A stretch of DNA of 16,503 bases, from NCBI GenBank assembly GCA_021162125.1, contig JAGGZG010000061.1, positions 1 to 16,503 on the forward strand, in the 5' to 3' direction. Shown in pieces: positions 7,111 through 14,751 of this stretch; position 1 is the stretch's first letter, and every line of letters starts with the position of its first letter. Under the pieces are notes generated by a model, which worked only from the letters and a program-made list of their open reading frames with translations, was not told the DNA's origin and made no database searches. A program made the translations under genes and the position numbers. Origin of the DNA: Anaerolineae bacterium. GTDB lineage: Bacteria; Chloroflexota; Anaerolineae; JACIWR01.

Positions 7111-8025
7111 ATGTCTAAACTCGTGGGCGAACTGTTCAGGTCTGGGTCTCGTGGCTTGCTGATCTGGCTGGTTTCGGTGACCATTGTCGTCCCGCTGGGT
7201 TGTCTGCTCATCTTCCTCCCCCTGGCGATTGGTAGCCGAATCCAAGACCGCACGGCGGCGCTCCTGGTGATGACCGTGCCCCCCGTCCTGTTCTTTCTGA
7301 TCGTGGTCGGCGGCGGGTTCGGGTTCCTGTTTTGGACCATCCGCCGCCGAGCAGCCCAACTCGACGCTGCCTTTGTCCCGCTGGGACTCGCCGGTCACAG
7401 AGAAATGCTCACCATGCGTTCCTACCACGGGGAATTCCGGGGGCGGGAGGCGCACGTCTACTTTCGCCGTGGCCCGACGCTGGAGATGTATCTCGGCACC
7501 CCGCTACAAACCCGCCTGAGCGTGGACGAGCCGGACGCGATGACGACGACTGTCGCTGGTTGGCTCCATCGCCACCCCCTGACGTTAACCGACCCGGCCC
7601 TCGGCGGCCTGCGCGTCTTTGCTCTGGACGAAGCCTGGGCGCGCGCTCTACTCGCCGACCCCCGGACGCCGGGCCTGTTGCAGCGTTTGATCAAATTCGA
7701 GGAGCCGTTCCTGGTGCGGCAGGTGGAATTGCTGCCAGGGAACCTGGTGCTGCGTCTGCACTACAGCAAAAGATGGTTCAGGTTCGAAGTTGAGCCGGAG
7801 CAAGCCCGGCAGTGGTTCGAAGCTCTGGCCGCGTTGGCCGAAATCGCCGAGGCGCTACCGGCTCCTCAAGAAACAGCCCAGGCCAGCTCGCTGGAACAGG
7901 CCGTCCACACCCGGCGGGGGGAGTTCGTGCGCTGGGCGTTCATCGTTCTGTTCGGCGCGCTGTTCGTCGTCCCGCTTTGCGTGGCACTGCCGATTGCCCT
8001 CGCCCTGATCATGTGGGGGTCGTGA
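7111..8025 (+). CDS. Three-helix membrane protein, unknown function
   Basis: The protein has 304 residues. Two hydrophobic helices lie at ~16-41 and ~50-75 and a third at ~275-301. The soluble stretch of ~200 residues between them is probably one domain on a single side of the membrane. Near its start is YHGEFRGREAHVYFRRGPTLEMYLGTPL, a beta-hairpin-like segment; later come LRVFALDEAWARALL and VLRLHYSKRWFRFEVEPEQARQWFEALAALAE. I cannot name the family. AAAGGAGAG precedes ATG 7111. It follows the FxLYD lipoprotein with a hairpin in the 66-base gap, so it may be in the same transcript. It could be an envelope scaffold or sensor, but nothing here proves that. Confidence 0.8.
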   Translation: MSKLVGELFRSGSRGLLIWLVSVTIVVPLGCLLIFLPLAIGSRIQDRTAALLVMTVPPVLFFLIVVGGGFGFLFWTIRRRAAQLDAAFVPLGLAGHREMLTMRSYHGEFRGREAHVYFRRGPTLEMYLGTPLQTRLSVDEPDAMTTTVAGWLHRHPLTLTDPALGGLRVFALDEAWARALLADPRTPGLLQRLIKFEEPFLVRQVELLPGNLVLRLHYSKRWFRFEVEPEQARQWFEALAALAEIAEALPAPQETAQASSLEQAVHTRRGEFVRWAFIVLFGALFVVPLCVALPIALALIMWGS

Positions 8026-8154
8026 ATCACCCAGGCCAGAGACATATTCGTGACAGTCGTTTTGGGGGCGAAAATCTCGAATGCTCGTTCCAGAGACGAG
8101 AGTTCTGGCTGATCTACGATTTTAAAAAGAGAGAGCGGGAAACGAAAGGACATA

Positions 8155-8174
8155 AGAGAAACTTGCGTTTCTCT
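8155..8174. promoter_or_regulatory. Inverted repeat overlapping a -35 (operator-like)
   Basis: AGAGAAAC-TTGC-GTTTCTCT is a perfect 8-bp inverted repeat. Its centre and right arm overlap the TTGCGT that could serve as a -35 box. Symmetric sites in this position are typical of repressor operators. No regulator for it is known. Confidence 0.4.
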
Positions 8175-8191
8175 GGAGGATGTGCTAAACT
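8163..8191 (+). promoter_or_regulatory. Possible promoter of the DUF624-like gene
   Basis: TTGCGT at 8163-8168, a 17-base spacer, and TAAACT at 8186-8191 with TGC directly before it (extended -10). Both boxes are imperfect matches to the housekeeping consensus, but the spacing is ideal. Transcription would start near 8198 and give a ~160-base leader containing the two hairpins at 8283-8339. Confidence 0.4.
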
Positions 8192-8282
8192 GTGAGCGGT
8201 AAAGTTCATTGCACATTCAAACCTGGGGGAGGTTGTATCTTCTCGATATCATCTTGGGGCAGGAGCAGCCTGCCGCCTGTTA

Positions 8283-8339
8283 CGCTAGACGACGGATTGC
8301 CAAATCCGTCGTCTAGCGGCTGGATCTGGCGATCCAGCC
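8283..8339 (+). repeat. Two adjacent hairpins with complementary loops
   Basis: Hairpin 1 is CGCTAGACGACGGATT (8283-8298) pairing perfectly with 8303-8318 around loop GCCA. Hairpin 2 is GGCTGGATC (8318-8326) pairing with 8331-8339 around loop TGGC; the two share base 8318. The loops are exact complements, so a loop-loop (kissing) contact is possible. A weak ribosome site, AAGGTG, lies at 8346-8351, so the structure could affect translation. It may equally be a dispersed repeat. There is no T-run, so it is not a terminator of the usual kind. Confidence 0.75.
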
Positions 8340-8356
8340 AGAGCAAGGTGTGACCT

Positions 8357-9031
8357 TTGCCCCTATTTTTTGAGAAGATACGGGGGGTTTTTATAAGTCC
8401 AATGCGACACGCTATGAAGATATTCGCTATCTCGGTACGCGACTGGTGGGATGAAATGTTCGTCCTGGCCGGGGCGGGACTGGTGGCTTTCTTTCTGGTG
8501 CTGACCGTGATTGGTGCGCCACCGGCCCTGGCCGGCCTATCCTACCTCACCCATGTGTTGCTCCGCGACAAGCGCGTCGAATTCGGGGATTTCTGGGTAG
8601 GAATCCGCCGCTATGCCTGGGCAAGCTGGAAGCTGCTTGGCCTGGGCCTGCTGGTAGCCATCGTGCTGTCCACCAATGTTGCCTTCTGCCTGTCACCACA
8701 GCGAGATGGGCTGCTCCTGCGGCTGATGGGCTGGATCAACGTCTACGCCCTCGCCATCTGGCTGGGCGGGCAGATATACGTCCTCCCCCTGCTCATGAGA
8801 ATGGAAGACCGGCGGACGTTTCTCATCCTGCGCAACGCCCTGCTCCTCTGCCTGGGGTACCCCCTTTTCACGTTCACCCTGCTGGCCCTACTCGCGCTGG
8901 CGCTGGCCATCGGCATTGCCATCCCTCTCTTGCTACCGCTGGTCTATCTGCCGGTCGGCGCGCTGGCGAGTTACCACGCCCTGAGCGCCGCACTGGAGGA
9001 CGTGGAACGTAAGCGCCAGAAAGCAAGCTGA
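8357..9031 (+). CDS. DUF624/YesL-like membrane protein
   Basis: The protein has about 224 residues. The motif VRDWWDEMFVLAGAGL, then APPALAGLSYLTHVLLRD and FGDFWVGIRRYAWASWKLLGLG, matches DUF624/YesL-like proteins, which are polytopic membrane proteins often linked to solute uptake. About five or six hydrophobic helices span residues ~38-60, ~92-112, ~125-150 and ~160-205. The start is uncertain. A TTG at 8357 has AAGGTG just upstream, but the reading frame before 8402 depends on G and T runs that are hard to count by eye. ATG 8402 (MRHAMK) and ATG 8414 are the safe alternatives. It has its own possible promoter and structured leader, which sets it apart from the genes before it. Confidence 0.82.
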   Translation: MPLFFEKIRGVFISPMRHAMKIFAISVRDWWDEMFVLAGAGLVAFFLVLTVIGAPPALAGLSYLTHVLLRDKRVEFGDFWVGIRRYAWASWKLLGLGLLVAIVLSTNVAFCLSPQRDGLLLRLMGWINVYALAIWLGGQIYVLPLLMRMEDRRTFLILRNALLLCLGYPLFTFTLLALLALALAIGIAIPLLLPLVYLPVGALASYHALSAALEDVERKRQKAS

Positions 9032-9083
9032 TCGCCGGCCAAGTGAAGGTCCCTTGCCGCCTGTCCCGCATCGGATGGGCGGC

Positions 9084-9112
9084 TTTCCCTTTAAAGCGAA
9101 CGCTGGTATAAT
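9084..9112 (+). promoter_or_regulatory. Promoter of the lon-corA-nuclease operon
   Basis: A perfect TATAAT at 9107-9112 is preceded by TGG (extended -10). TTTCCC at 9084-9089 sits 17 bases upstream as a weak -35. The predicted start is near 9119, about 36 bases before the ATG at 9155, where AGGAGGAGG forms a strong ribosome binding site. Confidence 0.75.
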
Positions 9113-9154
9113 AGACCGCGAAATCCTGGCAACACCTTTTTCAGGAGGAGGTCC

Positions 9155-11617
9155 ATGCCCATCTCGCATCGCGAGTTATCTGCGGACGAGCTGCGCCGCA
9201 CCTGTGCCCCGGACACATTTAAGTTTCAGCACACCGGCGAGCTGGCCGTCGCCGATGAGATTATCGGCCAGCCGCGTGCCACGCGGGCCATTGATTTCGG
9301 GATAGACATCGCCAGCCCTGGCTACAACGTCTACGTCCTCGGCCCGGCGGGCACCGGTCGCACGACGACCATCCAGCACTTCCTGGAACGCCGTGCGGCC
9401 ACTGAGCCTGTGCCCGACGACTGGTGCTACGTATACAACTTCGCCGAGCCCTCCAGCCCCCGTGCCCTGCGCTTGCCGGCCGGTACCGCCGTTCGCCTGC
9501 GAGCCGACATGGAGCGCCTGGTGGATCACCTCAAAGTCGAGATTCCCCGTGCCTTCGAGAGCGAGGAATACGAGAAGGCGCAACACCAAATTGCGGCCGA
9601 TCTGCAAAAAGTGCAGGAGGAAGAACTGACCGCGCTGGGGCAAAAGGCCGGGCAGCAGGGCTTCGGCCTGATGCGCACGCCGTCGGGGCTGGTGCCCGTG
9701 CCCGTGGTCAACGGCCAGCCGATGACACCGCAGGCCTACAACGAACTGTCCGATGAGCAGCGGGCCAAAGTGGATGAGACCCGCCGCCAACTTGAGGCCG
9801 AGCTGAACGACGCCGCGCGTCGCATCCGCGAGCGGGAGCGGGAGGCTCGTCAGAAGGCCCAGGAGCTCGACCGCCAGGTCGCCAGCTTTGCCTGTGGGCC
9901 GCTGATTGACGAGCTGAAAGCCGCCTACCAGGACCTGCCCGACGTGGTGGACTACCTGGAGGCCGTGCGCCAGGACATCATCGAGCACGTGGATGATTTC
10001 CGGCCCGGGGAAGAGGGAGAAGCTACCCCGCAGGCAATGGGCGTGCCCGTGGTCGCGGCCGACTCACACCTGACGCGCTACAAGGTAAACGTGCTGGTGG
10101 ACCGCAGCGGGCTGAAGGGCGCGCCGGTGGTGGTGGAGTCCACCCCGACGTATTACAACCTCGTGGGCCGCGTGGAGCAACAGGCCCGTTTCGGGGCGAT
10201 GGTCACCGACTTCACCCTGATCAAGCCCGGCGCGCTCCACCGCGCCAACGGTGGGTACCTGGTGTTGGCTATCAAAGATGTCCTCAGCGAGCCCTTCACC
10301 TGGGAGGCGCTCAAGCGTGCCCTGCGCAATTCCGAAATCCGCATCGAAGAACTGGCCAGCCAATATCGGCTGTTCGCCATCAGCACGCTGGAGCCGGAGC
10401 CCATCCCTTTGCAGGTGAAGGTTGTCCTGCTGGGCAGCCCCACGCTCTACTACCTGCTCTACAGTCAGGACGAGGACTTCCGGAAGCTGTTCAAGGTGCG
10501 CGCCGATTTTGCAGTGGACATGGACCGCAGCGGGGAGAACGTCCAGGAGTACGCCCAATTTATTGCCGCCCGCTGTGTTGAGGAAGGACTGCATCACTTC
10601 GACCGCTCAGGAGTGGCCAGAGTGGTGGAGTACGGCTCGCGCCTGGTGGAGGATCAGAACAAGCTCAGCACCCGCTTCGGAGACATCGCCGACCTCATCC
10701 GCGAGGCCAGCTACTGGGCCACCCGCAATGGCCACGAGCTGGTGTCCGGCGAGGACGTGGATCAAGCCATCAGAGAGAAAGTCTATCGGGCCAACATGGT
10801 GGAGGAGCGGATACAGGAGCTCATCAAGGATGGCACCATTCTCATTGATACCGAGGGAGAGGTCGTCGGGCAGGTGAACGGCCTCTCGGTCTACACGCTG
10901 GGCGATTACACTTTTGGCCGTCCCTCGCGCATCACGGCGCGCACTTACGCGGGCAAAGGCGGGGTAGTGCACATCGAGCGCGAGGTAAAACTGAGCGGCC
11001 CCATTCACGACAAGGGGGTGATGATCCTGAGCGGCTACCTGGGTGGACAGTACGCCCAGGAATGTCCCCTCTCCCTCTCGGCCAGCCTGACTTTTGAGCA
11101 GTTGTACGACGAAGTGGACGGCGACAGCGCCTCGTCCACCGAGCTTTATGCCCTGCTCTCCAGCCTGTCTGGCCTGCCCCTCAAGCAGTCCATTGCCGTC
11201 ACCGGCTCCGTGGACCAGCGCGGGGAGGTACAGGCTGTGGGCGGAGTGACCCACAAGATCGAGGGCTACTTCGAGGTGTGCCGCGCGCGGGGGCTCACCG
11301 GCGACCAGGGGGTGATCATTCCCCGGCAGAACGTGCGCAACCTGATGCTGCGCCAGGACGTGGTGGAGGCCGTGCGCGAGGGGAAATTCCACATCTACCC
11401 CGTGGCCTCCGTGGACGAGGGTCTGGAGATCCTCACCGGGCGGGAGGCAGGCGTTCGTGGCGAGGACGGGACTTTCCCGGAGGGCACTATCCACTATTTG
11501 GTGGAACACCGGCTGCGGGAGCTCTCTAAAGCCGGAGAGAAAGAAGAAGCAGAAGAGGAAAAGCAAGAAGCGAGCAGAACGGACAGCAAAAGGGAGGAGG
11601 CTTCCAATGTCAACTAA
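9155..11617 (+). CDS. Lon-family AAA protease (LonB/YcbZ type)
   Basis: This 820-residue ATP-dependent serine protease belongs to the group that has an AAA_32-type ATPase and a C-terminal Lon domain, as in E. coli YcbZ. A P-loop-like GPAGTGRT lies at residues 63-70, with Arg where the canonical Walker A has Lys. A long charged coiled coil (~135-235) is inserted, and a Walker B-like HRANGGYLVL begins at His362. The Lon proteolytic dyad is intact: Ser658 in DGDSAS and Lys701 in GGVTHKIEG, 43 residues apart, as in classical Lon. No transmembrane segment is present, so it should be cytosolic. The C-terminal ~30 residues are a Lys/Glu-rich tail. The strong ribosome site AGGAGGAGG supports ATG 9155. 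It is likely first in an operon with the next two genes and acts in protein quality control. Confidence 0.93.
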   Translation: MPISHRELSADELRRTCAPDTFKFQHTGELAVADEIIGQPRATRAIDFGIDIASPGYNVYVLGPAGTGRTTTIQHFLERRAATEPVPDDWCYVYNFAEPSSPRALRLPAGTAVRLRADMERLVDHLKVEIPRAFESEEYEKAQHQIAADLQKVQEEELTALGQKAGQQGFGLMRTPSGLVPVPVVNGQPMTPQAYNELSDEQRAKVDETRRQLEAELNDAARRIREREREARQKAQELDRQVASFACGPLIDELKAAYQDLPDVVDYLEAVRQDIIEHVDDFRPGEEGEATPQAMGVPVVAADSHLTRYKVNVLVDRSGLKGAPVVVESTPTYYNLVGRVEQQARFGAMVTDFTLIKPGALHRANGGYLVLAIKDVLSEPFTWEALKRALRNSEIRIEELASQYRLFAISTLEPEPIPLQVKVVLLGSPTLYYLLYSQDEDFRKLFKVRADFAVDMDRSGENVQEYAQFIAARCVEEGLHHFDRSGVARVVEYGSRLVEDQNKLSTRFGDIADLIREASYWATRNGHELVSGEDVDQAIREKVYRANMVEERIQELIKDGTILIDTEGEVVGQVNGLSVYTLGDYTFGRPSRITARTYAGKGGVVHIEREVKLSGPIHDKGVMILSGYLGGQYAQECPLSLSASLTFEQLYDEVDGDSASSTELYALLSSLSGLPLKQSIAVTGSVDQRGEVQAVGGVTHKIEGYFEVCRARGLTGDQGVIIPRQNVRNLMLRQDVVEAVREGKFHIYPVASVDEGLEILTGREAGVRGEDGTFPEGTIHYLVEHRLRELSKAGEKEEAEEEKQEASRTDSKREEASNVN

Positions 11618-11641
11618 ACACGGCACACAGGAGGGTGACCA

Positions 11642-12559
11642 ATGGGTGTGGAAACTATCACGTATGGCAAAGTCACCTGGACCAACATCGCACGTCCCAC
11701 TCCTGATGACATTGCGGTGCTGCGGCGCAATTTCGAGTTTCACCCTTTGGACCTGGAGGACTGCCTGAGCCGGATCGAACGGCCCAAAATTGACGAGTAC
11801 GAGAACTACCTGTTCATCGTCATGCATTTTCCGGTCTACGATAAAAATAGACGAATCACCCGCCCCAGCGAGGTGGATTTCTTTATCGGTTCGGGATACC
11901 TGGTCACAGTCCACGATGGTATCCTCAAGCCTCTGGTCCAGCTCTTCGAGGACTGCCGGAATTACGAGGCCACCCGCGCCAAGCACATGGGACGAGGAGC
12001 CAGCCGCCTGCTATACAGCGTGATTGATGCCCTGGTGGATTATTGCTTCCCCATCCTGGACAAGGTGGGCGGCAACATCGAGGCCGTGGAGGATGAAATT
12101 TTCACCGAGGACATGCGGCGCATCGTCCAGGAGATCTCCGTTCTGCGCCGGGACGTCATCGCCCTACGGCGCATCATCAAACCACAGATTGCCATCGTCG
12201 CTAACCTGGAGCGCAAAGACCGGCCTTTCATCCGCGAGGACCTGGACGTCTACTTCGGCGACATCGTGGATCACCTGAACAAGGCCTGGGACATCCTGGA
12301 AGACCATCGCGAGGTGGTGGAGGGGCTGAGCGAAACGAGCGACTCGGTGATCTCCTACCGTATCAACGAGGTGATGAAGATACTGGCCGTTATCACCCTC
12401 ACTTTCAGCCTGGTGGAGGCGGTATCTGGTTTGTACGGCATGAATTTGAAATGGCTCCCTCTAAGTGACTTGCCCTACGCTTTCTTCTTGATCAGTGGCG
12501 TTATCCTTATGATCATAATGCTCATACTTCTCCTGTTCCGCCGCCGGCACTGGCTGTAG
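11642..12559 (+). CDS. corA: CorA-type divalent metal transporter
   Basis: This 305-residue protein is a 2-TM-GxN transporter that moves Mg2+ or another divalent ion across the inner membrane as a pentamer. The large N-terminal cytosolic domain is followed by a long helical stalk (~150-240). TM1 ends in the signature YGMN (GMN at residues 266-268), and TM2 covers ~280-298, with a basic RRRHWL end. The loop after GMN reads LKWLPLSDLPY and lacks the MPEL acidic residue of well-studied CorA proteins. The length is normal. AGGAGG just upstream supports ATG 11642. Only 24 bases separate it from the protease gene and 17 from the nuclease gene, so cotranscription is likely. The ion specificity is not visible from sequence. 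Confidence 0.9.
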   Translation: MGVETITYGKVTWTNIARPTPDDIAVLRRNFEFHPLDLEDCLSRIERPKIDEYENYLFIVMHFPVYDKNRRITRPSEVDFFIGSGYLVTVHDGILKPLVQLFEDCRNYEATRAKHMGRGASRLLYSVIDALVDYCFPILDKVGGNIEAVEDEIFTEDMRRIVQEISVLRRDVIALRRIIKPQIAIVANLERKDRPFIREDLDVYFGDIVDHLNKAWDILEDHREVVEGLSETSDSVISYRINEVMKILAVITLTFSLVEAVSGLYGMNLKWLPLSDLPYAFFLISGVILMIIMLILLLFRRRHWL

Positions 12560-12576
12560 AGAGAGGAGGCTATTTC

Positions 12577-13974
12577 ATGAAAATCGCATTTCTGGGTGCC
12601 ATCCGCACCGTTACCGGTTCCATGCATCTACTCACCGTCAACGGCAATCGCATCCTGCTGGAATGTGGCCTTTTCCAGGGGCGGCGGCGGGAAAGCTACG
12701 AGCGTAACCGCAACCTGCCCTTCGACGCCGCTTCGGTGGAGGCCATGATTCTCTCCCACGCCCACATTGACCACTCCGGCAACATTCCTAATCTGGTGAA
12801 GAGCGGTTTCCAGGGCAACATTTACTCCACGTTCGCCACCCGTGACCTGGCCAGCGCCATGCTCCGCGACTCGGCACACATCCAGGAACAGGACGTCGCC
12901 TACGTGAACAAGAAGCGAGGGCGAAAGGGCCTGCCCCCCGTCAAGCCGATCTATACCCGCCAGGACGCGGTGAACAGCCTGAACGCTTTCGTGGGCATTG
13001 GCTACCACCGTACCGTTCCAGTGGCAGATGGCGTGCGCCTCACTTTTTACGACGCCGGCCACATCCTCGGCTCGGCCATCGTCGTCCTGGACATCGAGGA
13101 GGACGGCCGCACACGTCGCTTGGCCTTCAGCGGCGACCTGGGACGCAAGAATCGGCCCATTCTCCGTGACCCGGAGATCGTTCCCTCCACAGAGACGCTC
13201 ATCATCGAGAGCACCTACGGCGATCGTCTCCACGGGACTTTTGAAGAGGCGGGCCGCGAACTGCGGCGCGTGGTAAATGATACCTATCAGCGGGGCGGCA
13301 AAGTAATCATCCCCGCTTTCTCCGTGGGCCGTACTCAGGAAATTGTGTACGCCCTTCATCGCCTGACGGAGGATCACAAGATTCCGGACTTACCCATCTT
13401 CGTGGACAGCCCGCTGTCCACCAACGTCACCGAGATTTTCCGCCTGCACCCGGAATGTTACGACGAGGAGATCAACGATTTCATCTTGAGCGGCAACCAT
13501 CCCGACCCCTTTGGTTTTCACCGGCTGCGCTATATACGGAGCGTCGAGGATTCCAAAGCGCTGAATTTCCTGCGGGAGCCGGCGATCATCATCAGTGCCT
13601 CCGGGATGTGCGAGGCGGGTCGCATCCTCCATCACCTGAAGAACAACATCGAGGATCCACGGAATACAGTGCTCATCGTCGGCTGGCAGTCGCCCAACAC
13701 CCTGGGACGCCGGCTGGTGGAGCGACGGGAGAAAGTGCGCATTTTTGGTGAGGAGTACGACCTGCGGGCGCAAGTGAAAGTGATCAACGGATTCAGCGCC
13801 CACGCCGACCGGCAGGAGTTACTGGATTACGTGCGGCGGGTCAAGAAGGGATTGCAGCGGGTGTTCGTGGTCCATGGCGAGGAGCAGGCATCACTCTCCC
13901 TGGCCGATGGCATTCGTGCTCTGGGCGTGCCCGAGGTCATCGTCCCTGAGCTTGGGGACGAGGTCGAGTTTTGA
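12577..13974 (+). CDS. MBL-fold beta-CASP RNA-processing nuclease
   Basis: The protein has 465 residues. A metallo-beta-lactamase fold carries the zinc motif HAHIDH (His61, His63, Asp65, His66), followed by GHILGS (His162) and SGDLG (Asp187). The beta-CASP part contains IIPAFSVGRTQE (~245-255), FVDSPLS (~275-281) and IISASGM (~338-344). The C-terminal RMMBL-type end has SAHADR (407-412) and VVHGE (His433). These are the marks of the CPSF/TTHA0252-like family of exo/endoribonucleases, longer than plain hydrolases but without RNase J extras. GAGAGGAGG supports ATG 12577. It is last in the probable protease-transporter-nuclease operon, and the apt promoter begins six bases after its stop. Confidence 0.93.
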   Translation: MKIAFLGAIRTVTGSMHLLTVNGNRILLECGLFQGRRRESYERNRNLPFDAASVEAMILSHAHIDHSGNIPNLVKSGFQGNIYSTFATRDLASAMLRDSAHIQEQDVAYVNKKRGRKGLPPVKPIYTRQDAVNSLNAFVGIGYHRTVPVADGVRLTFYDAGHILGSAIVVLDIEEDGRTRRLAFSGDLGRKNRPILRDPEIVPSTETLIIESTYGDRLHGTFEEAGRELRRVVNDTYQRGGKVIIPAFSVGRTQEIVYALHRLTEDHKIPDLPIFVDSPLSTNVTEIFRLHPECYDEEINDFILSGNHPDPFGFHRLRYIRSVEDSKALNFLREPAIIISASGMCEAGRILHHLKNNIEDPRNTVLIVGWQSPNTLGRRLVERREKVRIFGEEYDLRAQVKVINGFSAHADRQELLDYVRRVKKGLQRVFVVHGEEQASLSLADGIRALGVPEVIVPELGDEVEF

Positions 13975-13979
13975 TGCGC

Positions 13980-14008
13980 TTGCCAAAAACCCCCTTTTCT
14001 GCTACAAT
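13980..14008 (+). promoter_or_regulatory. Sigma70-type promoter of apt
   Basis: TTGCCA at 13980-13985, a 17-base spacer, and TACAAT at 14003-14008 are close to consensus at both boxes. The promoter begins six bases after the nuclease stop codon. The start would be near 14015, giving a leader of ~87 bases that contains the hairpin at 14039-14068. Confidence 0.8.
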
Positions 14009-14038
14009 CTGGCCCGTTGGCTCAATTGACCGTTCAGG

Positions 14039-14068
14039 TGCCCGGCACTTTTTGGCAAGTGCCGGGCA
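14039..14068 (+). promoter_or_regulatory. Leader hairpin upstream of apt
   Basis: TGCCCGGCAC (14039-14048) pairs perfectly with GTGCCGGGCA (14059-14068) around a 10-base loop that starts with five Ts. A G-U pair can extend it. It lies between the predicted start and the ribosome site. The sequence after the stem is not a T-run, so it is not a clear terminator. It may be a leader structure that affects apt, or a weak stop for read-through from upstream. Confidence 0.5.
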
Positions 14069-14101
14069 TCTCCAATCTTCATATGCAACAGGAGGAAGAC
14101 C

Positions 14102-14614
14102 ATGGACCTGGCCAGCATGATCCGTGACGTGCCCGACTTCCCCAAGAAGGGCATTCTTTTCAAGGACATCACCACCCTGATCAAAGACCCCAAGGCTTTT
14201 CAGACGGCCATTGACATGATGTTCGATTACTGCAAGGACATGCCGGTCGACGTGGTGGCGGCCATCGAATCGCGGGGGTACATCTTCGGCGGTGTGTTGG
14301 CTTACAAGCTGGGTGCCGGTTTCGTACCGGTGCGCAAGGAGGGTAAACTTCCGGCCGAGACCATCCGCGTGGAGTACAGCCTGGAGTATGGCACCGCGGT
14401 CCTGGAGATGCACAAAGACGCCATCGAGCCCGGCCAGAAAGTGTTGGTGGTGGACGACCTGCTGGCCACGGGGGGCACGGCCAAAGCGACGATAGACCTG
14501 GTGGAGCAGTTGGGTGGCGAGGTGGTGGCCGTGCTTTTCCTGATTGACCTTACTTTCCTCAAAGGCGTGGAAAAGCTCAAGGGCTACGATGTGTATTCCC
14601 TGATTAAGTTCTAG
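14102..14614 (+). CDS. apt: Adenine phosphoribosyltransferase
   Basis: This 170-residue cytosolic enzyme of purine salvage makes AMP from adenine and PRPP. The sequence has the family start PDFPKKGILFKDIT, then AAIESRGYIFG, the flexible-loop region VPVRKEGKLPAETI, and the PRPP-binding motif VLVVDDLLATGGTA at residues 114-127 with its paired aspartates. The C-terminus (FLIDLTFLKGVEKL) is typical. The length matches bacterial Apt. CAGGAGG upstream supports ATG 14102. It has its own promoter and leader hairpin and is followed by a terminator, so it appears to be a single-gene unit. Confidence 0.97.
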   Translation: MDLASMIRDVPDFPKKGILFKDITTLIKDPKAFQTAIDMMFDYCKDMPVDVVAAIESRGYIFGGVLAYKLGAGFVPVRKEGKLPAETIRVEYSLEYGTAVLEMHKDAIEPGQKVLVVDDLLATGGTAKATIDLVEQLGGEVVAVLFLIDLTFLKGVEKLKGYDVYSLIKF

Positions 14615-14641
14615 CTGGCGATGGTTGCACCGTGCATTTAG

Positions 14642-14677
14642 CCCCCTGTCTGCCCTGGCGGACGAGGGGTTTCTTTT
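14642..14677 (+). terminator. Rho-independent terminator after apt
   Basis: An inner stem GTCTGC/GCGGAC (loop CCTG, one G-U pair) is stacked on CCCCT/AGGGG with a one-base bulge. It is followed by TTTCTTTT at 14670-14677. It lies 27 bases after the apt stop codon. Confidence 0.8.
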
Positions 14678-14751
14678 GTGGTATACGGAGTGTATCTGAA
14701 AAGCGTGAAAACAGGGTCCCGTTTAGTGTACGTTTTTATCTGCCAATAAAT

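Larger units (their letters stand above)
8026..8356. other. Gene-free gap with promoter and hairpins
   Basis: This 331-base gap has no credible gene. It holds an inverted repeat at 8155-8174 that overlaps a possible promoter (8163-8191), and two hairpins at 8283-8339 close to the start of the next gene. The bases between 8026 and 8150 show nothing I recognise. Confidence 0.6.

Noticed and set aside
6082..7455. Long 457-residue frame on the - strand
   Set aside because: It runs antisense through the FxLYD lipoprotein and the gene at 7111. Its translation is His/Gly/Val-rich without a recognisable domain, as expected opposite GC-rich coding DNA.
8357..8401. Possible frameshift near the start of the DUF624-like gene
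   Set aside because: My count of the G and T runs here by eye was not consistent enough to claim a shift; the downstream frame from ATG 8402 is sound.
10607..11986. 459-residue frame on the - strand
   Set aside because: It lies antisense to the Lon-like protease and CorA genes, both of which have clear motifs and ribosome sites.
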